Positions 22,357 to 34,100 of a stretch of 64,000 nucleotides of DNA are shown here, piece after piece; position 1 is the first letter of the stretch, and each line of letters begins with the position of its first letter. This stretch comes from Doris montereyensis (taxonomy: Eukaryota; Mollusca; Gastropoda; Nudibranchia; Dorididae): contig JAXRKP010000206.1 of assembly GCA_037039925.1 (NCBI GenBank), positions 37,501-101,500 of the forward strand. The letters are read 5' to 3'. The position numbers and the translations under genes are program-made. The notes under the pieces were generated by a model. That model was not told the DNA's origin. It saw nothing but the letters and a program-made list of their open reading frames with translations, and searched no databases.

Positions 22357-24975
22357 GTTATTTATATTGCGCCTTCCCTCAGAAAAGCTCAAGGCGCATT
22401 ACAAGCAAAATGATTACACAGACATGGCATGCTATCGCTAAAACATTTTACATAAAACAGATGCATCAATAAAAAATAGTATCACAATCAATTCAGTAAA
22501 AGCAAGCAATTCAATAAAATTCATCTAAATGTGTTGGAGAAGTAGTGGGTCTTCAAGCGAGATTTCAGTATATTCAAAGACTCTGCAGACTGGACGTCCC
22601 ATGGTAAAATGTTCCAAATTTTGGCTGTTTGTGTTTGTAGGGCCCTATCTCCGAAAGTCTTAAGTTTGGTTTTGGGTGTTTGTATCATTTTCTTGCTCGC
22701 TGAGCGCAGTGATCTGTTCGGTGTGTATTTAGGAACTAACTCTTTTAAGTAGACTGGAAAGTCAGCCTCGTGCAGGCATTGGTATGTGATTGTAGCTATC
22801 TTGTAGTCAATGCGAGATTTTATTGGGAGCCAGTGTAGGTGTTTAAGTATTGGCGTAATGTGTTCTCTTTTTGAAACTTCCATAACTAATCTGGCGGCAT
22901 TGTTTTGTATTTTCTGCAGTTTCTTGATTTGTGTCAGTGGAAGTCCAGCCTGCAGAGAATTGCAGTAATCAATTCTTGAAAGAACAAATGAGCAAATTAA
23001 TTTGTTTGTTGCCTCAGGAGTGATGTATTTCCTGATATGACATATTCTTTTTTAATTCCAGATAGCAAACTTTTCTCAAATGTGAGATATGGTCTTCCAT
23101 GGACATGGTATTGGTACAATCCATGATAACTCCTAGATTTCTTACTTTCTTGACAACAGGAATTTCTTCGCCACAGATTTTAACATATCTTAATTTAGCG
23201 GCTTCTACTTTGGCTTTGCTTCCTATTGCTATAACTTCTGTTTTGTTCTCATTTAATTTCAATTTATTGGATGTCATCCACGAAGAAATCTGGGTGGCGC
23301 AATCATTAAGGGAAGTTATGACAGATGGCAGTCCGGATATTTCAGCAGACTTATAGAGCTGAGTGTCGTCAGCGTAAATGTGGTAATTAAAATGATGTTG
23401 ATTGATGATGTTGTGTATTGGTTATGCGTACAAAGAAAAAGGATTGGCCCCAGAACCGAGCCTTAGGGCACACCAAAATGAAGAACAGAATAATTTGATA
23501 GCTTTCCATGGACTGATACAGCTTGCTTTCTATTACTGATGTACGAACTGAACCATTCCAGAGCAGTGCCTTTGATGCCAAAAGATAACTCTAAACGTTT
23601 AAGAAAAATGCCATGATCTATAGTGTCAAATGCAGCAGATAGGTCTAACAAGGCTAAAATGGATAGTTTTCCTTTATCGGTAGAATTCCATAAATCAGAT
23701 TGTACTTTCAGAAGTGCTGTCTCTGTGCTGTGCTTTCTTCTATAAGCAGACTGGTAGGTTCCTTTCAAAGAGTTTTCATCTATTCTAAGTGTTGGTCGAT
23801 TTGGCTCAAAACAGCTTTTTTCTAATATTTTGGAAAGAAATGGCTGGTTGGACACTGGTCTGTAATTTTTCAGATCGTTTTGATCAAGATTCTTTTTTAA
23901 TAAAGGTCTAACAATGGCCTCCTTAAAACTAGGGACAAGAATTCCATTTTTTAGTGACTGGTTGATAATATTGGTAATATGGGGCAAGGTGATATCAAGG
24001 CAGCTAAGAAAAAGATTTAGTGGCAGTGGATCAAGTTCACACAATTTTTTAGTAGATTTCATGATTGTAGATTTAACAAAATTTTCTGTCACCGGTTTAA
24101 AAGAACAAAAGGAATTACCGTCAAATACGTGATACCTGGGATCAGAGTTTGTGACATGATCTAAGTTTTCTTGTATCTTTTTAATCTTATCGATGAAAAA
24201 ATGATGGAAAGCTTCAGGTAGTTCACTCACCGGGATGTTAGTTGGTAAGTACTGTACATTCTTTTTACTCAAAAGGTTATTGCAGATTGAATAGAGGACT
24301 GAGTTTGATTCACTGTCTTGTATCTGTTTGTTTAAATAAATTGATTTTTCTTCTTTAATAACATTAGCAAGAGAACTAATTTCTTGTCTGTAAGTTGTAA
24401 ATGTTTTTATGAACAGTCGACCCAGTTTTTTTCCAGTCTCTCGGCTTTTCGTTTCTTTTTCTTTCCGTTCAGAACTCTCTCGTTGATCCAGGGCGCTGCA
24501 GTCCTTATTGGGGCGAGTTTCTCTGGAAGTGGAGCGTGTTTGTCGAGAATTGTTCGGAGGGAGCTATCAAAGTCATTTGCTGCTTCCGGTGTCCTGTCTG
24601 AAAATGAATTTAAAAGGTCTTCTTTGAAGGTGTTGATGTCAATGCCTTTAATGTTTCTGCAGAGGATCTCTTCTCTCGTTGTCTTGGGTTTGTCTGCGTT
24701 GATTTTGAATGAAATGGCGTAGTGGTCTGATATGCAACATTCTGACACTTTTACAATGGATTTGACTAAATCGCTTCCTGTTAAAACTAAGTCTAGAATG
24801 TGTTGTTTCTCATGAGTTGCGTCAGTGACAAGTTGTTGGAAACTGTGTTCGTCAATCAGTGTGATTAAGCTCTTTACAGATGAATTAGTTGACTTTTCAA
24901 GGTGATAGTTAAAGTCCCCTAACATGTAGACGTTGTCTTTGTTGTTAATGGAATCAAGAAAGCCAGAATAATCCT
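22357..24975 (-). mobile_element. CR1-like LINE, 5'-truncated, inserted in the satellite
   Basis: Minus strand from high to low: endonuclease end (GDFNYHLEKS, ILDLVLTGSD, SDHYAISF), linker, then reverse transcriptase: LKNYRPVSNQPFLSKILEK, YQSAYRRKHSTETALL, LALLDLSAAFDTIDH, an FGVPQG-type end at 23463. The YADD region is interrupted by frame changes. Next come KLKLNENKTEVIAIGS, then HITPILKHLHWLPIKSRIDY and AKIWNILPWDVQ (22521-22883). The 3' end reads GCGCCTTGAGC...GGCGCAATATAAAT, a CR1-type terminus. It begins within the endonuclease, so the copy is 5'-truncated, and the satellite resumes at once at 24976. No clean target duplication is visible. Confidence 0.85.
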
Positions 24976-27044
24976 GTTCAAGCCGCTAATGGTGTCCTCA
25001 TCTCCCCTTGTTGTACGTACAAATATAGAGATTGTTAAATTCTATAACATTGCCATCTTACCACACTGTCATTTCTCCATCAAAATCAAAACCTTAGCAG
25101 ACAGACACGTACAAGACAAGCCGTACATGCCATTACGAGCAGGTCTGAAGACGCATTCTGTCTGGTCAAATTTTGTGTTAGGGACATAGGCTATCACCCC
25201 TTGTTGTACGTACCAATATAGGGATTGTTAAATTCTATAACATTGCCATCTTACCACACTGTCGTTTCTCCATCAAAACCTTAGCAGACAGACACGTACA
25301 ATCCATACACGCCACTACGTGCAGGTCTGAAGACACATTCTGTCTGGTCAAACTTTGTGTCAGGGACATAGGCTATCACAAAAATAGCGAGATTTTTCTA
25401 TTCATTGATCTTCAAATGTTGTATGTGTTCTAATAATATATCAGCACACTAAATAAAGTGGTGAGACAAGCTAGAAAGATGAAGGGTTGATTTACTGGTG
25501 TGAGATTAGAAAGCCACTGAAATCACACCAATCCATCCGTAGACTTCCTTTTATAGCTTTAACACTCACCTTCACACAATACTTTTACCCTGCTGTAAGG
25601 GGCAAGCTGTTATTGTTAAACGTGTCACCTTCTCCCTTTGTTGCACGAACGAATATAACGATTGTTAAATTCTACACTACATTCGCCATTACGTGAAGGT
25701 CTGAAGACACATTCTCTCTTGTCAAATTTTGTGTTAGGGACATCGGCTATCACAAAAATAGCGAATTTTGTCTATTCATTGCCGTGTGTGTGTTTCTAAT
25801 ATTACACACTAAATACAAAGTAAAGTGGTGAGAAAAGCTAGGAAGGTGAAGGATTGGCTTTCTGTGAGACTATGAAGCCACTGACATGACATCAATCCAT
25901 TCGTGGACTTCTTTTTATAGCCCTAACACTAACCTTCACACATTACTCTTCTTACCCTGCTGTAAGTTAAGGGACACATTGAACAAGCCGCTAACGGTGT
26001 CCCCATCTCCCCTTGTTGTACGTACCAACCTAAAGATTGTTAAATTCTATAACATTGCTATCTGTCGTTTCTCCATCAAAACCTTAGCAGACAGACACGT
26101 ACAATCCATACACGCCACTACGTGCAGGTCTGAAGACACATTCTGTCTAGTCAAACTTTGTGTTAGGGACATAGGCTATCACTCCTTGTTGTACGTACCA
26201 ATAAAGGGATTGTTAAATTCTGTAACATTGCCATCTTACCACACTGATGTTTGTCCATCAAAACCACAGCAGACAGACACGTACAATCCATACACGCCAC
26301 TACGTGCAGGTCTGAAGACACATTCTGTCTGGTCAAACTTTGTGTTAGGGACATTGGCTATCACCCCTTGTTGTACGTACCAATAAAGGGATTGTTAAAT
26401 TCTATAACATTGCCATCTTACCACACTGTCGTTTCTCCATCAAAACCTTGGCAGACAGACACGTACAATCCATACACGCCACTACGTGCAGGTCTGAAGA
26501 CGCATTCTGTCTGGTCAAACTTTGTGTTAGGGACATAGGCTATCACAAAAGTAGCGAGATTTTTCTATTCATTGATCTTCAAATGTTGTGTGTGTTGTAA
26601 TATTATATTAGCACACTAAATAAAGTGGTGAGACAAGCTAGAAAGATGAAGGGTTGATTTACTGTGAGATTAGAAAACCACTGAAATCACACCAATCCAT
26701 CTATGGACTTCCTTTTAGTTTTATAGCCTTAACACTGACCTTCACACAACACTTTTGTTTACCCTGCTGTAAGGGGCAAGTTGTTAACGGTGTCCCCATC
26801 TCCTTTGTACGTACGAATATAGCGATTGTTATATTCTAAAACATTGCCATTTAACCACACTGTCATTTTTTATGAAAACCTTAGCAAACAGACACGTACA
26901 AGTACAAGCGGTACACGCCATTACGTGAAGGTCTGAAGACACATTCTCTCTTATCAAATTTTGTGTTAGGGACATAGGCTATCATCACAAAAATAGCGAG
27001 TTTTGTCTTTTCATTGACGTGTGTGTGTGTTTCTAATATTACAC
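24976..27044 (+). repeat. Complex satellite array, second block
   Basis: Continues the array: several 184-bp subunits (for example 25195-25375 and 26160-26560) between longer modules with AAGCTAGGAAGGTGAAGG or AAGCTAGAAAGATGAAGGG cores. It ends at the left LTR in the block CTAATATTACAC. Confidence 0.92.
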
Positions 27045-27223
27045 TGTAGCTAATGGACTAAGACAAACGTAGTAGGTAGAAGTTAGCACTTGACTTTCTT
27101 TATTTACATTCCAAAGTCCACCGGAAATCGAGACGTGACGTCACACCCAGATACACACATAAAAAGTAAAACGATGACAAGACACATAACACGAGATTGG
27201 GTTGGAGAGTAGGGAACGCCACA
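27045..27223 (-). repeat. 3' LTR (element sense)
   Basis: 179 bp, TGTGGCGTTCCC...TTAGCTACA in element sense. It contains a full CRE palindrome TGACGTCA at 27136-27143. Confidence 0.93.
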
Positions 27224-27240
27224 CACCTCCCCCAGAGCAG
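27224..27240 (-). other. Polypurine tract
   Basis: CTGGGGGAGGTG immediately before the 3' LTR in element sense. Confidence 0.75.
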
Positions 27241-27258
27241 ACATCTCACGGAGCGTAT

Positions 27259-28667
27259 TCATTTGTAGCGCTCGGGTAGTCGCACTGGACGTCCTGTACG
27301 TGACGTGAGCTGACTGTGATTAGTAGATGTCGCAGGTTGTTCTCGGTTTGGAGTGTTGTCAGGGTCTGTGTCGGAAGTGGAGTTTGTTGACCCATGTAAC
27401 ACCGGTGGGCGTCCTCGTCGTGGCGGTTGTTGTAGATTGACCGGTTTCGTGGAATCTACATGGGCCGGCTTGAGGCGGTCAACTGAGATGCGTTCTGTGC
27501 GACCACCTATGTCCACGAGAAACGTCTTGTCTCCCGGTGCTAATACAGTGTATGGGCCGGTGTAAGGTCTCTGGAGTGGGCTTTTCACAGTATCCGTGCG
27601 TATGTACACATACTTGGCCGTCGAAAGTGATGGAGGTAAATGTGTGACAGGGATACTGTGGTGGATGGCTGGTCGAGGTCTAAGTTCCTGAGCCTTTGAC
27701 CGGAATGTTGTGATGAACTCGGTCGTCGACCAAGGTGAAGAATTGGCAGGAATTAATTCCCCGGGGATGGTTAGCGGTTCACCATAGACGAGCTCTGCGG
27801 ACGAATATCCCAGGTCGTCCTTGGGAGTGGTTCTTAGGCCAAGGAGTACCCACGGTAATTCTTCCACCCAGTTAGGACCTCCGAGTCGAGCCTTCAGAGC
27901 TGTTTTGAGGGTGCGATGAAACCGTTCTATCATTCCGTTTGCTTGAGGATGAAACGCCGTTGTCCGATGTAGTCGGACTCCGAGACGTTTTGCTATTTCA
28001 GCCCACAATGCAGAAGTGAATTGTGAACCTCGGTCAGATGATATGTCTCCCGGGATACCAAAACGAGAAATCCAGCCTGTCATGAGGGCCTGAACACATT
28101 CGTCCGTAGTGATATTTGGTATAGGGACTGCCTCTGGCCACCGGGTGTTGCGATCAATTATGGTTAGAAGGTAACGATGACCACGGGATTGTGGAAGGGG
28201 CCCGACAATATCGATGTTGATATGTGAAAACCTTTTGTCGGGTACAGTAAATGTCTCGAGGGGCGTTCGAGTATGTTTCTGAATTTTTGATGCTTGGCAT
28301 TCATGACACTCCTTTACCCAAGTACTGATTTGACGCCGTAGACCATGCCACACGAATTTTTCTGTGATGAGTTTGGTAGTTGATTTAACCCCTGGATGCG
28401 AAAGGTTGTGAACTGCTTCAAATATTTGGCGTCTGAAATCTGGGGGACAAGAGGGCGAGCTCGGCCGGTTGAAACATCGCAGAGCAGTTCGGGTCCTTGG
28501 TCACTAATTTTGGTTTTTGCTATTTGCAGGTTGATGATCGCTGTTTTGTAGGCGTGTATATCCGCATCTGAACTTTGTGCTGCAGCCATAGCTGTGTAGT
28601 CAATGCCCAAGGAGACTGCATTAGTGGCGGTGATAGTGATAGCACGGGATAGGCAATCAGCGACCAC
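27259..28667 (-). CDS. Ty3/CsRn1 integrase
   Basis: Integrase part of pol, in two overlapping frames (28667-28314, which starts with the RNase H tail DCLSRA, then 28353-27259). A zinc-binding CxxC (ECHECQ) is followed by the D,D35,E core: Asp in NIDIVGPL, Asp in SSDRGSQF, Glu in MIERFHR. A GPY/F-like module (GPYTVLAPGDKTF) and DRLKPAHVD follow, then a Pro/Thr-rich tail. It would insert the cDNA into the host genome. The single frame change near 28330-28350 falls between the zinc region and the spacer. Confidence 0.88.
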
Positions 28668-29083
28668 ATTCTTTTCCCCGAGATGTGTCGCATGTCGGTG
28701 GTTAATTCTGAAATAGCAGAAAGTTGTCTTTGCTGGCGTGCTGACTGTAATTCTGTTGCCTTTGACATGGCGTGGACTAGAGGTTTATGGTCGGTGTAGA
28801 TGGTAAACTGTCTGCCTTCTAGCATGTAATGGAAATGACGTGCTGCCAAATGTATGCCGAGTAGCTCTCGGTCAAAGGTGCTGTATTTGATCTCTGGTTT
28901 CCACAGTTGTCGGCTGAAAAATGCCAGTGGTTCCCAGTGGCCGTGTGTATGTTGCTCGAGGACGGCGCCGACGGCTACGTCTGATGCATCGCATGTCAGA
29001 GAAAGTGGACGATCTGTGTCTGGGTGTACCAGCATGGTTGCGTCTGCCAAAGCCTGTTTACCAGCAAGAAAGGATGAGTTCAT
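28520..29083 (-). CDS. Ty3/CsRn1 RNase H
   Basis: RNase H domain attached to RT: LTCDASDVAVGAVLEQ (first Asp), FDRELLG (Glu), YTDHKPLVHA (Asp), then ISELTTDMRHISGK. It degrades the RNA strand during reverse transcription. The frame is broken at both ends (near 29100 and near 28670), so it is separated from RT and integrase. Confidence 0.85.
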   Translation of the reverse strand: MNSSFLAGKQALADATMLVHPDTDRPLSLTCDASDVAVGAVLEQHTHGHWEPLAFFSRQLWKPEIKYSTFDRELLGIHLAARHFHYMLEGRQFTIYTDHKPLVHAMSKATELQSARQQRQLSAISELTTDMRHISGKRMWSLIAYPVLSLSPPLMQSPWALTTQLWLQHKVQMRIYTPTKQRSSTCK

Positions 29084-29124
29084 TTCGGGAGACCAATTGA
29101 GAGTCTGGCGTGGCTTGGATGCCC

Positions 29125-29983
29125 TTAGAGAATGATAGAGGGGCCGGAGGATTGAAGCGATGTTAGGGTGAAACGGTTGTAGAAATTTATCATACCTAAG
29201 AACTCCTGAAGTGCTTTAACAGTTCTTGGTTGAGGAAACTCCTTTATCGCATGCACCTTGGACGGCATTGGTGCTGAACCTAATGCAGAAACCTTATGTC
29301 CTAAAAATTGGAGTGATGTCACTCCGAAGAGGCATTTCTCGAGTTTGATTACCAGCCCATGATGTCTAAGTCGCTGGAAGACTGCGTGAAGGTCGTCGAT
29401 GTGAGAGTGAGCAGAATCACTGGCAACCAAGATATCGTCCAAGTAAACGAATGCACAATTTAAGTCCTGCAGCACGGTGTCCATAAGGCGTTGAAACGCT
29501 TGTGCTGCATTTTTCAAACCAAACGGCATTCGAAGAAATTCCCATAAACCAAAAGGCGTGATCACTGCCGTTTCGGTATATCTTCCGGAGCCATAGGAAT
29601 TTGATGGTATCCTCGAATGAGGTCAATCTTGAAAATATTGTCTTCCCAGCCAGACGGGCCGAAAAGTCCTGGATATGGGGGATAGGATAGCGGTCAGGTA
29701 CTGTAGCATCATTGAGTCTGCGATAATCTCCACACGGATGTGAGCCTCCTTTGGCCTTGGGAACCATGTGAAGCGGAGATGCCCAGGGACTGTTTGACTT
29801 GCGGATGATACCCATCCTTTCCATTTCGAGGAACTCTTTCTTGGCAGTAGCTAGTTTATCCGGTGGCAAAGCGACGTGCTCGGGCAAAGACAGGACGGCC
29901 TTTGGTCGGTATGAAATGCTTAACGCCGTGTTTGACCTCAGCGGTAGAAAAGGTAGGCAGTAAGATGTCGGGGTAGGCACCAT
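29125..29983 (-). CDS. Ty3/CsRn1 reverse transcriptase
   Basis: RT in two frames: 29983-29417 holds [48 protein letters not shown], and 29565-29125 holds [20 protein letters not shown], the YLDD active site in [18 protein letters not shown] and a palm/thumb end. The intervening segment around 29570-29640 changes frame. It copies the element's RNA into DNA, primed by tRNA-Trp. Confidence 0.88.
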
Positions 29984-30272
29984 AGGTCGCTATGGAAGAG
30001 CCGTTGGCTGCTTGCAAGGGAGATCCTGTTGCTCCTGACACTCTATCCGCCACTGATGCAGGTATCACAGAAACTTGGGCGCCTGTGTCTACCAGGAAAC
30101 GTCTTTTAGAGATACCGTCAGTAACGAAAAGTTGTGTCACAGTTGATTCTGATGTTGTTGGGGGCATTGTAGTGGCATAACAAGGCGGGCCGACAGCTGG
30201 GTTTTCTACTGCTGACCCGCTCTTCCGTTTCCCTGGTTTTTCTTTATCCTGAAGTTCTTGAAATGCGTGCAT
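29856..30272 (-). CDS. Ty3/CsRn1 protease region
   Basis: Contains [20 protein letters not shown], with the DTGA active site of retropepsins, then SVIPAS and a GSSIATYG segment. It would cleave the polyprotein. It overlaps the start of the RT frame in a different register. Confidence 0.8.
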   Translation of the reverse strand: MHAFQELQDKEKPGKRKSGSAVENPAVGPPCYATTMPPTTSESTVTQLFVTDGISKRRFLVDTGAQVSVIPASVADRVSGATGSPLQAANGSSIATYGAYPDILLPTFSTAEVKHGVKHFIPTKGRPVFARARRFATG

Positions 30273-30877
30273 GGGTTGTTACAGCGCCTGGCATTTGATC
30301 CAAATTTCTTGTGGAACCAGCAAATGGTATCAACGTCTGCTAATTCGGTGAGCGGCTGTACCGGTTCGATGTAGCACACACTCTCATCGTTGTTGTTAGA
30401 GAGTGTACAAGTTGTCTACTTCTTTTGCCAGCGCTCTGTAGTCGCTACTGTTAAGCGAGTTGGCCAGGGGGTACGGATGGCTTCTGGCAATAGCCTCATG
30501 AATATTTGGCGGAAGAGGAAGCATGGCTTGTGGTCTCCTAAGAGAGCCAGCATTTTGTCCATCATTTCGGATGGTTTATTATCACCTAGCTCCTTGATGT
30601 CAAGCAGAGTGGCTGCTTTCTCTGCCTTTGACAATCCGTACGCGTCTGTGAGGAACGATTTGATAGTGGCGTACTTACAGTCGAGAGGTGGTGAAGTGAT
30701 GATAGCTAGCGATCTTGATGCTGTAGCCGGGTCAAGCGATGCCACCACGTGGTAATACTTCGTTTCGTCTGCTGTTATCCCTCGCAGAGCAAACTGTGCT
30801 TCGGTTTGGGCAAACCAAGCAGAGGGACAAGTGGTCCAGAATATTGGTAATTTCAAAGCTACTGTTTGTACAGACAT
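30266..30877 (-). CDS. Ty3/CsRn1 gag
   Basis: The ATG at 30877 lies just 24 bp after the primer site. It starts MSVQTVALKLPIFWTTCPSA, then WFAQTEAQFALRGITADETK and LDIKELGDNKPSEMMDKMLA, the conserved CsRn1-type gag core. After a stop at 30416 another frame shows [16 protein letters not shown] (about 30270-30336), the unusual C-H-C-C nucleic-acid-binding knuckle of this clade. Forms the particle and binds RNA. Confidence 0.8.
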
Positions 30878-30900
30878 TGTTACCTTTTAAAACTGAAAGG

Positions 30901-30918
30901 ATCACGTCGGGGTCACCA
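30901..30918 (-). other. Primer binding site for tRNA-Trp
   Basis: In element sense TGGTGACCCCGACGTGAT, one base after the 5' LTR. It is complementary to the 3' 18 nt of animal tRNA-Trp, including CCA, as I know that tRNA. Confidence 0.85.
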
Positions 30919-30919
30919 A

Positions 30920-31104
30920 TGTAGCTAATGGACTAAGACAAACGTAGTAGGTAGAAGTTAGCACTTGACTTTCTTTATTTACATTCCAAAGTCCACCGGA
31001 AATCGAGACGTGACGTCACACCCAGATACACACATAAAAAGTAAAACGATGACATTGACAAGACACATAACACGAGATTGGGTTGGAGAGTAGGGAACGC
31101 CACA
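30920..31104 (-). repeat. 5' LTR (element sense)
   Basis: 185 bp, identical to 27045-27223 except for six extra bases within ACATTGACAAG. CRE palindrome TGACGTCA at 31011-31018. Confidence 0.93.
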
Positions 31105-34100
31105 TGACACTAAAACACAGTAAAGTGGTGACCAAAAAGCTAGGAAGGTGAAGGGTTGGCTTTCTGTGAGACTATAAAGCCACTGACATGACACCAATCC
31201 ATTCGTGGACTTCTTTTTTATAGCCCTAACACTAACCTTCACACATTACTCTTCTTACCCTGCTGTAAGTTAAGGGACAAGTTGAACAAGCCGCTAACGG
31301 TGTCCCCATCTCCCCTTGTTGTAGTACCAATATAGAGATTGTTAAATTCTACAACATTGCCATCTAACCACACTGTCATTTTTCATGAAAACCTTAGCAG
31401 ACAGACCCATACAAGACAAGCCGCATACGCCATTACGAGCAGGTCTGAAGACACATTCTGTCTGGTCAAATTTTGTGTTAGGGACAGGCTATCACCCCTA
31501 CGTACCAATATAGGGATTGTTAAATTCTGTAACATTGTTACCACACTGTCGTTTCTTATCAAAACCTTCAGACACACTAAATAGTGGTGAGACAAGCCAA
31601 TCCATACCACTGTGCAGGTCTGAAGACACATTCTGTCTGGTCAAATTTTGTGTTAGGGACATAGGCTATCACCCCTTGTTGTAACCAATATAGGGATTTT
31701 AAAACATTGGTGATCTTACCACACTGTTGATTTCTCCATTCAAAACCACTGACAGACACACCAATCCATCATGGACTTCCTTGCAGTTTTAAGACGCATT
31801 CTGTCTGGTCAAACTTTGTGACATTATCACCTTGACATACAATAGGGATTGTTAAATCTTTTGACCGAGTACAATTTTTCTATTCAGGTTGATTCTTCAA
31901 ATGTTAGGGACATAGGCTGTCACCCCTTGTTAACGTTTGTAATAATGCCATCTTACCATCTGTCGTTTCTCCATCAATACCTTAGCAGACAGACACGTGC
32001 AATATAAGTGGTTCGTGCAGGACAATTCTGTCTGGTAAGTTTTTGTTAACATAGGCTATCTCCCCTTGTTGAATTCTGTAACATTGCCATCTTACCACAC
32101 TGTCATTTTTCAAAACTGGTGTGAAATTAGAAAACCACAAACTTTGTGTTAGGGACAAGGCTATCACAAGCGGATTTTTTCTATTCATTGACAAATGTTG
32201 TGTGTGTTTCTATAATAATATATTAGCACACTAAATAAAGTTGAGACAAGCTGGAAAGTGAAGGGTTGATTTACTGTGATATTACAAAGCAGAAATCACA
32301 CATCCATGGACGTCTTCCTTTATAGCCTTAACATTTCACACACTACTTTTACCCTGCTGTAAGGGGCAAGTTGTTAACGGTGTCCCCATCTCATGTACGT
32401 AAATATAGCGATTGTTAAATTCTAAAACATTGCCATCTTACCACACTGTCATTTTTCATGAAAACCTTAGCAAGACAGGCACGTACAAGTACAAGCGGTA
32501 CACGCCATTACGTGAAGGTCTGAAGACACATTCTCTCTTGTCAAATTTTGTGTTAGGGACATAGGCTATCACAAAAATAGCGAGTTTTGTCTTTTCATTG
32601 ACGTGTGTGTGTTTCTAATATTACACACTAAATACAAAGTAAAGTGGTGAGAAAAGCTAGGAAGGTGAAGGGTTGGCTTTCTGTGAGACTATGAAGCCAC
32701 TGACATGACACCAATCCATTCGTGGACTTCTTTTTATAGCCCTAACACTAACCTTCACACATTACTCTTCTTACCCTGCTGTAAGTTAAGGGACAAGTTG
32801 AACAAGCCGCTAACGGTGTCCCCATCTCCCCTTGTTGTAGTACCAATATAGAGATTGTTAAATTCTACAACATTGCCATCTAACCACACTGTCATTTTTC
32901 ATGAAAACCTTAGCAGACAGACCCATACAAGACAAGCCGCATACGCCATTACGTGCAGGTCTGAAGACACATTATGTCTAGGTCAAATTTTGTGTTAGGG
33001 ACATAGGCTATCACCCCTTGTTGTACGTACCAATATAGGGATTGTTAAATTCTGTAAGTAAAATTGCCATCTTACCACACTGTCGTTTCTCCATCAAAAC
33101 CTTAGCAGACAGACACGTACAATCCATACACGCCACTACGTGCAGGTCTGAAGACACATTCTGTCTGGTCAAACTTTGTGTTAGGGACATAGGCTATCTC
33201 CCCTTGTTGTAGTACCAATATAGTGATTTTTAAATTCTATAACATTGCCATCTTACCACACTGTCGTTTCTCCATCAAAACCTTAGCAGACAGACACGTA
33301 CAATCCATACACGCCACTACGTGCAGGTCTGAAGACACATTCTGTCTGGTCAAACTTTGTGTTAGGGACATAGGCTATCACCCCTTGTTGTATTCATTGA
33401 TCGTACCAATGTAGGGATTGTTAAATTCTTAACATTGCCATCTTACCACACTGTTGATTTCTCCATCAAAACCTTAGCAGACAGACACGTACAATCCATA
33501 CACGCCACTACGTGCAGGTCTGAAGACACATTCTGTCTGGTCAAACTTTGTGTTAGGGACATAGGCTATCCCCCTTGTTGTACGTACCAATATAGGGATT
33601 GTTAAATTCTGTAACATTGCCATCTTACCACACTGTCATTTCTCCATCAAAACCTTAGCAGACAGACACGTACAATCCATACACGCCACTACGTGCAGGT
33701 CTGAAGACACATTCTGTCTGGTCAAATTTTGTGTTAGGGACATAGGCTATCCCTTGTTGTACTTACCAATATAGGGATTGTTAAATTCTGTAACATTGCC
33801 ATCTTACCACAAAGTAAAGTTTCTCCAGAAAACCTTAGCAACAGACACTACAATTACACGCCTTTCTGTGCAGGTCTGAAGACACATTCTGTCTGGTCAA
33901 ACTTTGTGTTAGGGACATAGGCTATCACAAAAGTAGCGAGATTTTTCTATTCATTGATCTTCAAATGTTGTGTGTGTTCAATAATAATATATTAGCACAC
34001 TAAATAAAGTGGTGAGACAAGCTAGAAAGATGAAGGATTGATTTACTGTGATATTACAAAGCACTGAAATCACACCAATCCATCCGTGGACTTCCTTTTA

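Larger units (their letters stand above)
27045..31104 (-). mobile_element. Ty3/Gypsy retrotransposon of CsRn1 type, nearly complete
   Basis: 4.06-kb element on the minus strand inside the satellite: 5' LTR 30920-31104, tRNA-Trp primer site, gag, protease, RT, RNase H, integrase with a GPY/F-like end, polypurine tract, 3' LTR 27045-27223. The LTRs are identical except for a 6-bp difference, so insertion is recent. The gag zinc knuckle is the C-H-C-C variant and the primer site matches tRNA-Trp; both are CsRn1-clade traits. The polyprotein is interrupted by several frame changes. The flanking target duplication is imperfect (about GTGT). Confidence 0.9.

Noticed and set aside
25886..26538. Recurring open frames in the satellite (MNKPLTVSPSP..., ADRHVQSIHATTCRSEDTF...)
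   Set aside because: They recur because the DNA repeats; frames are broken at different points in different copies and no family is recognisable.
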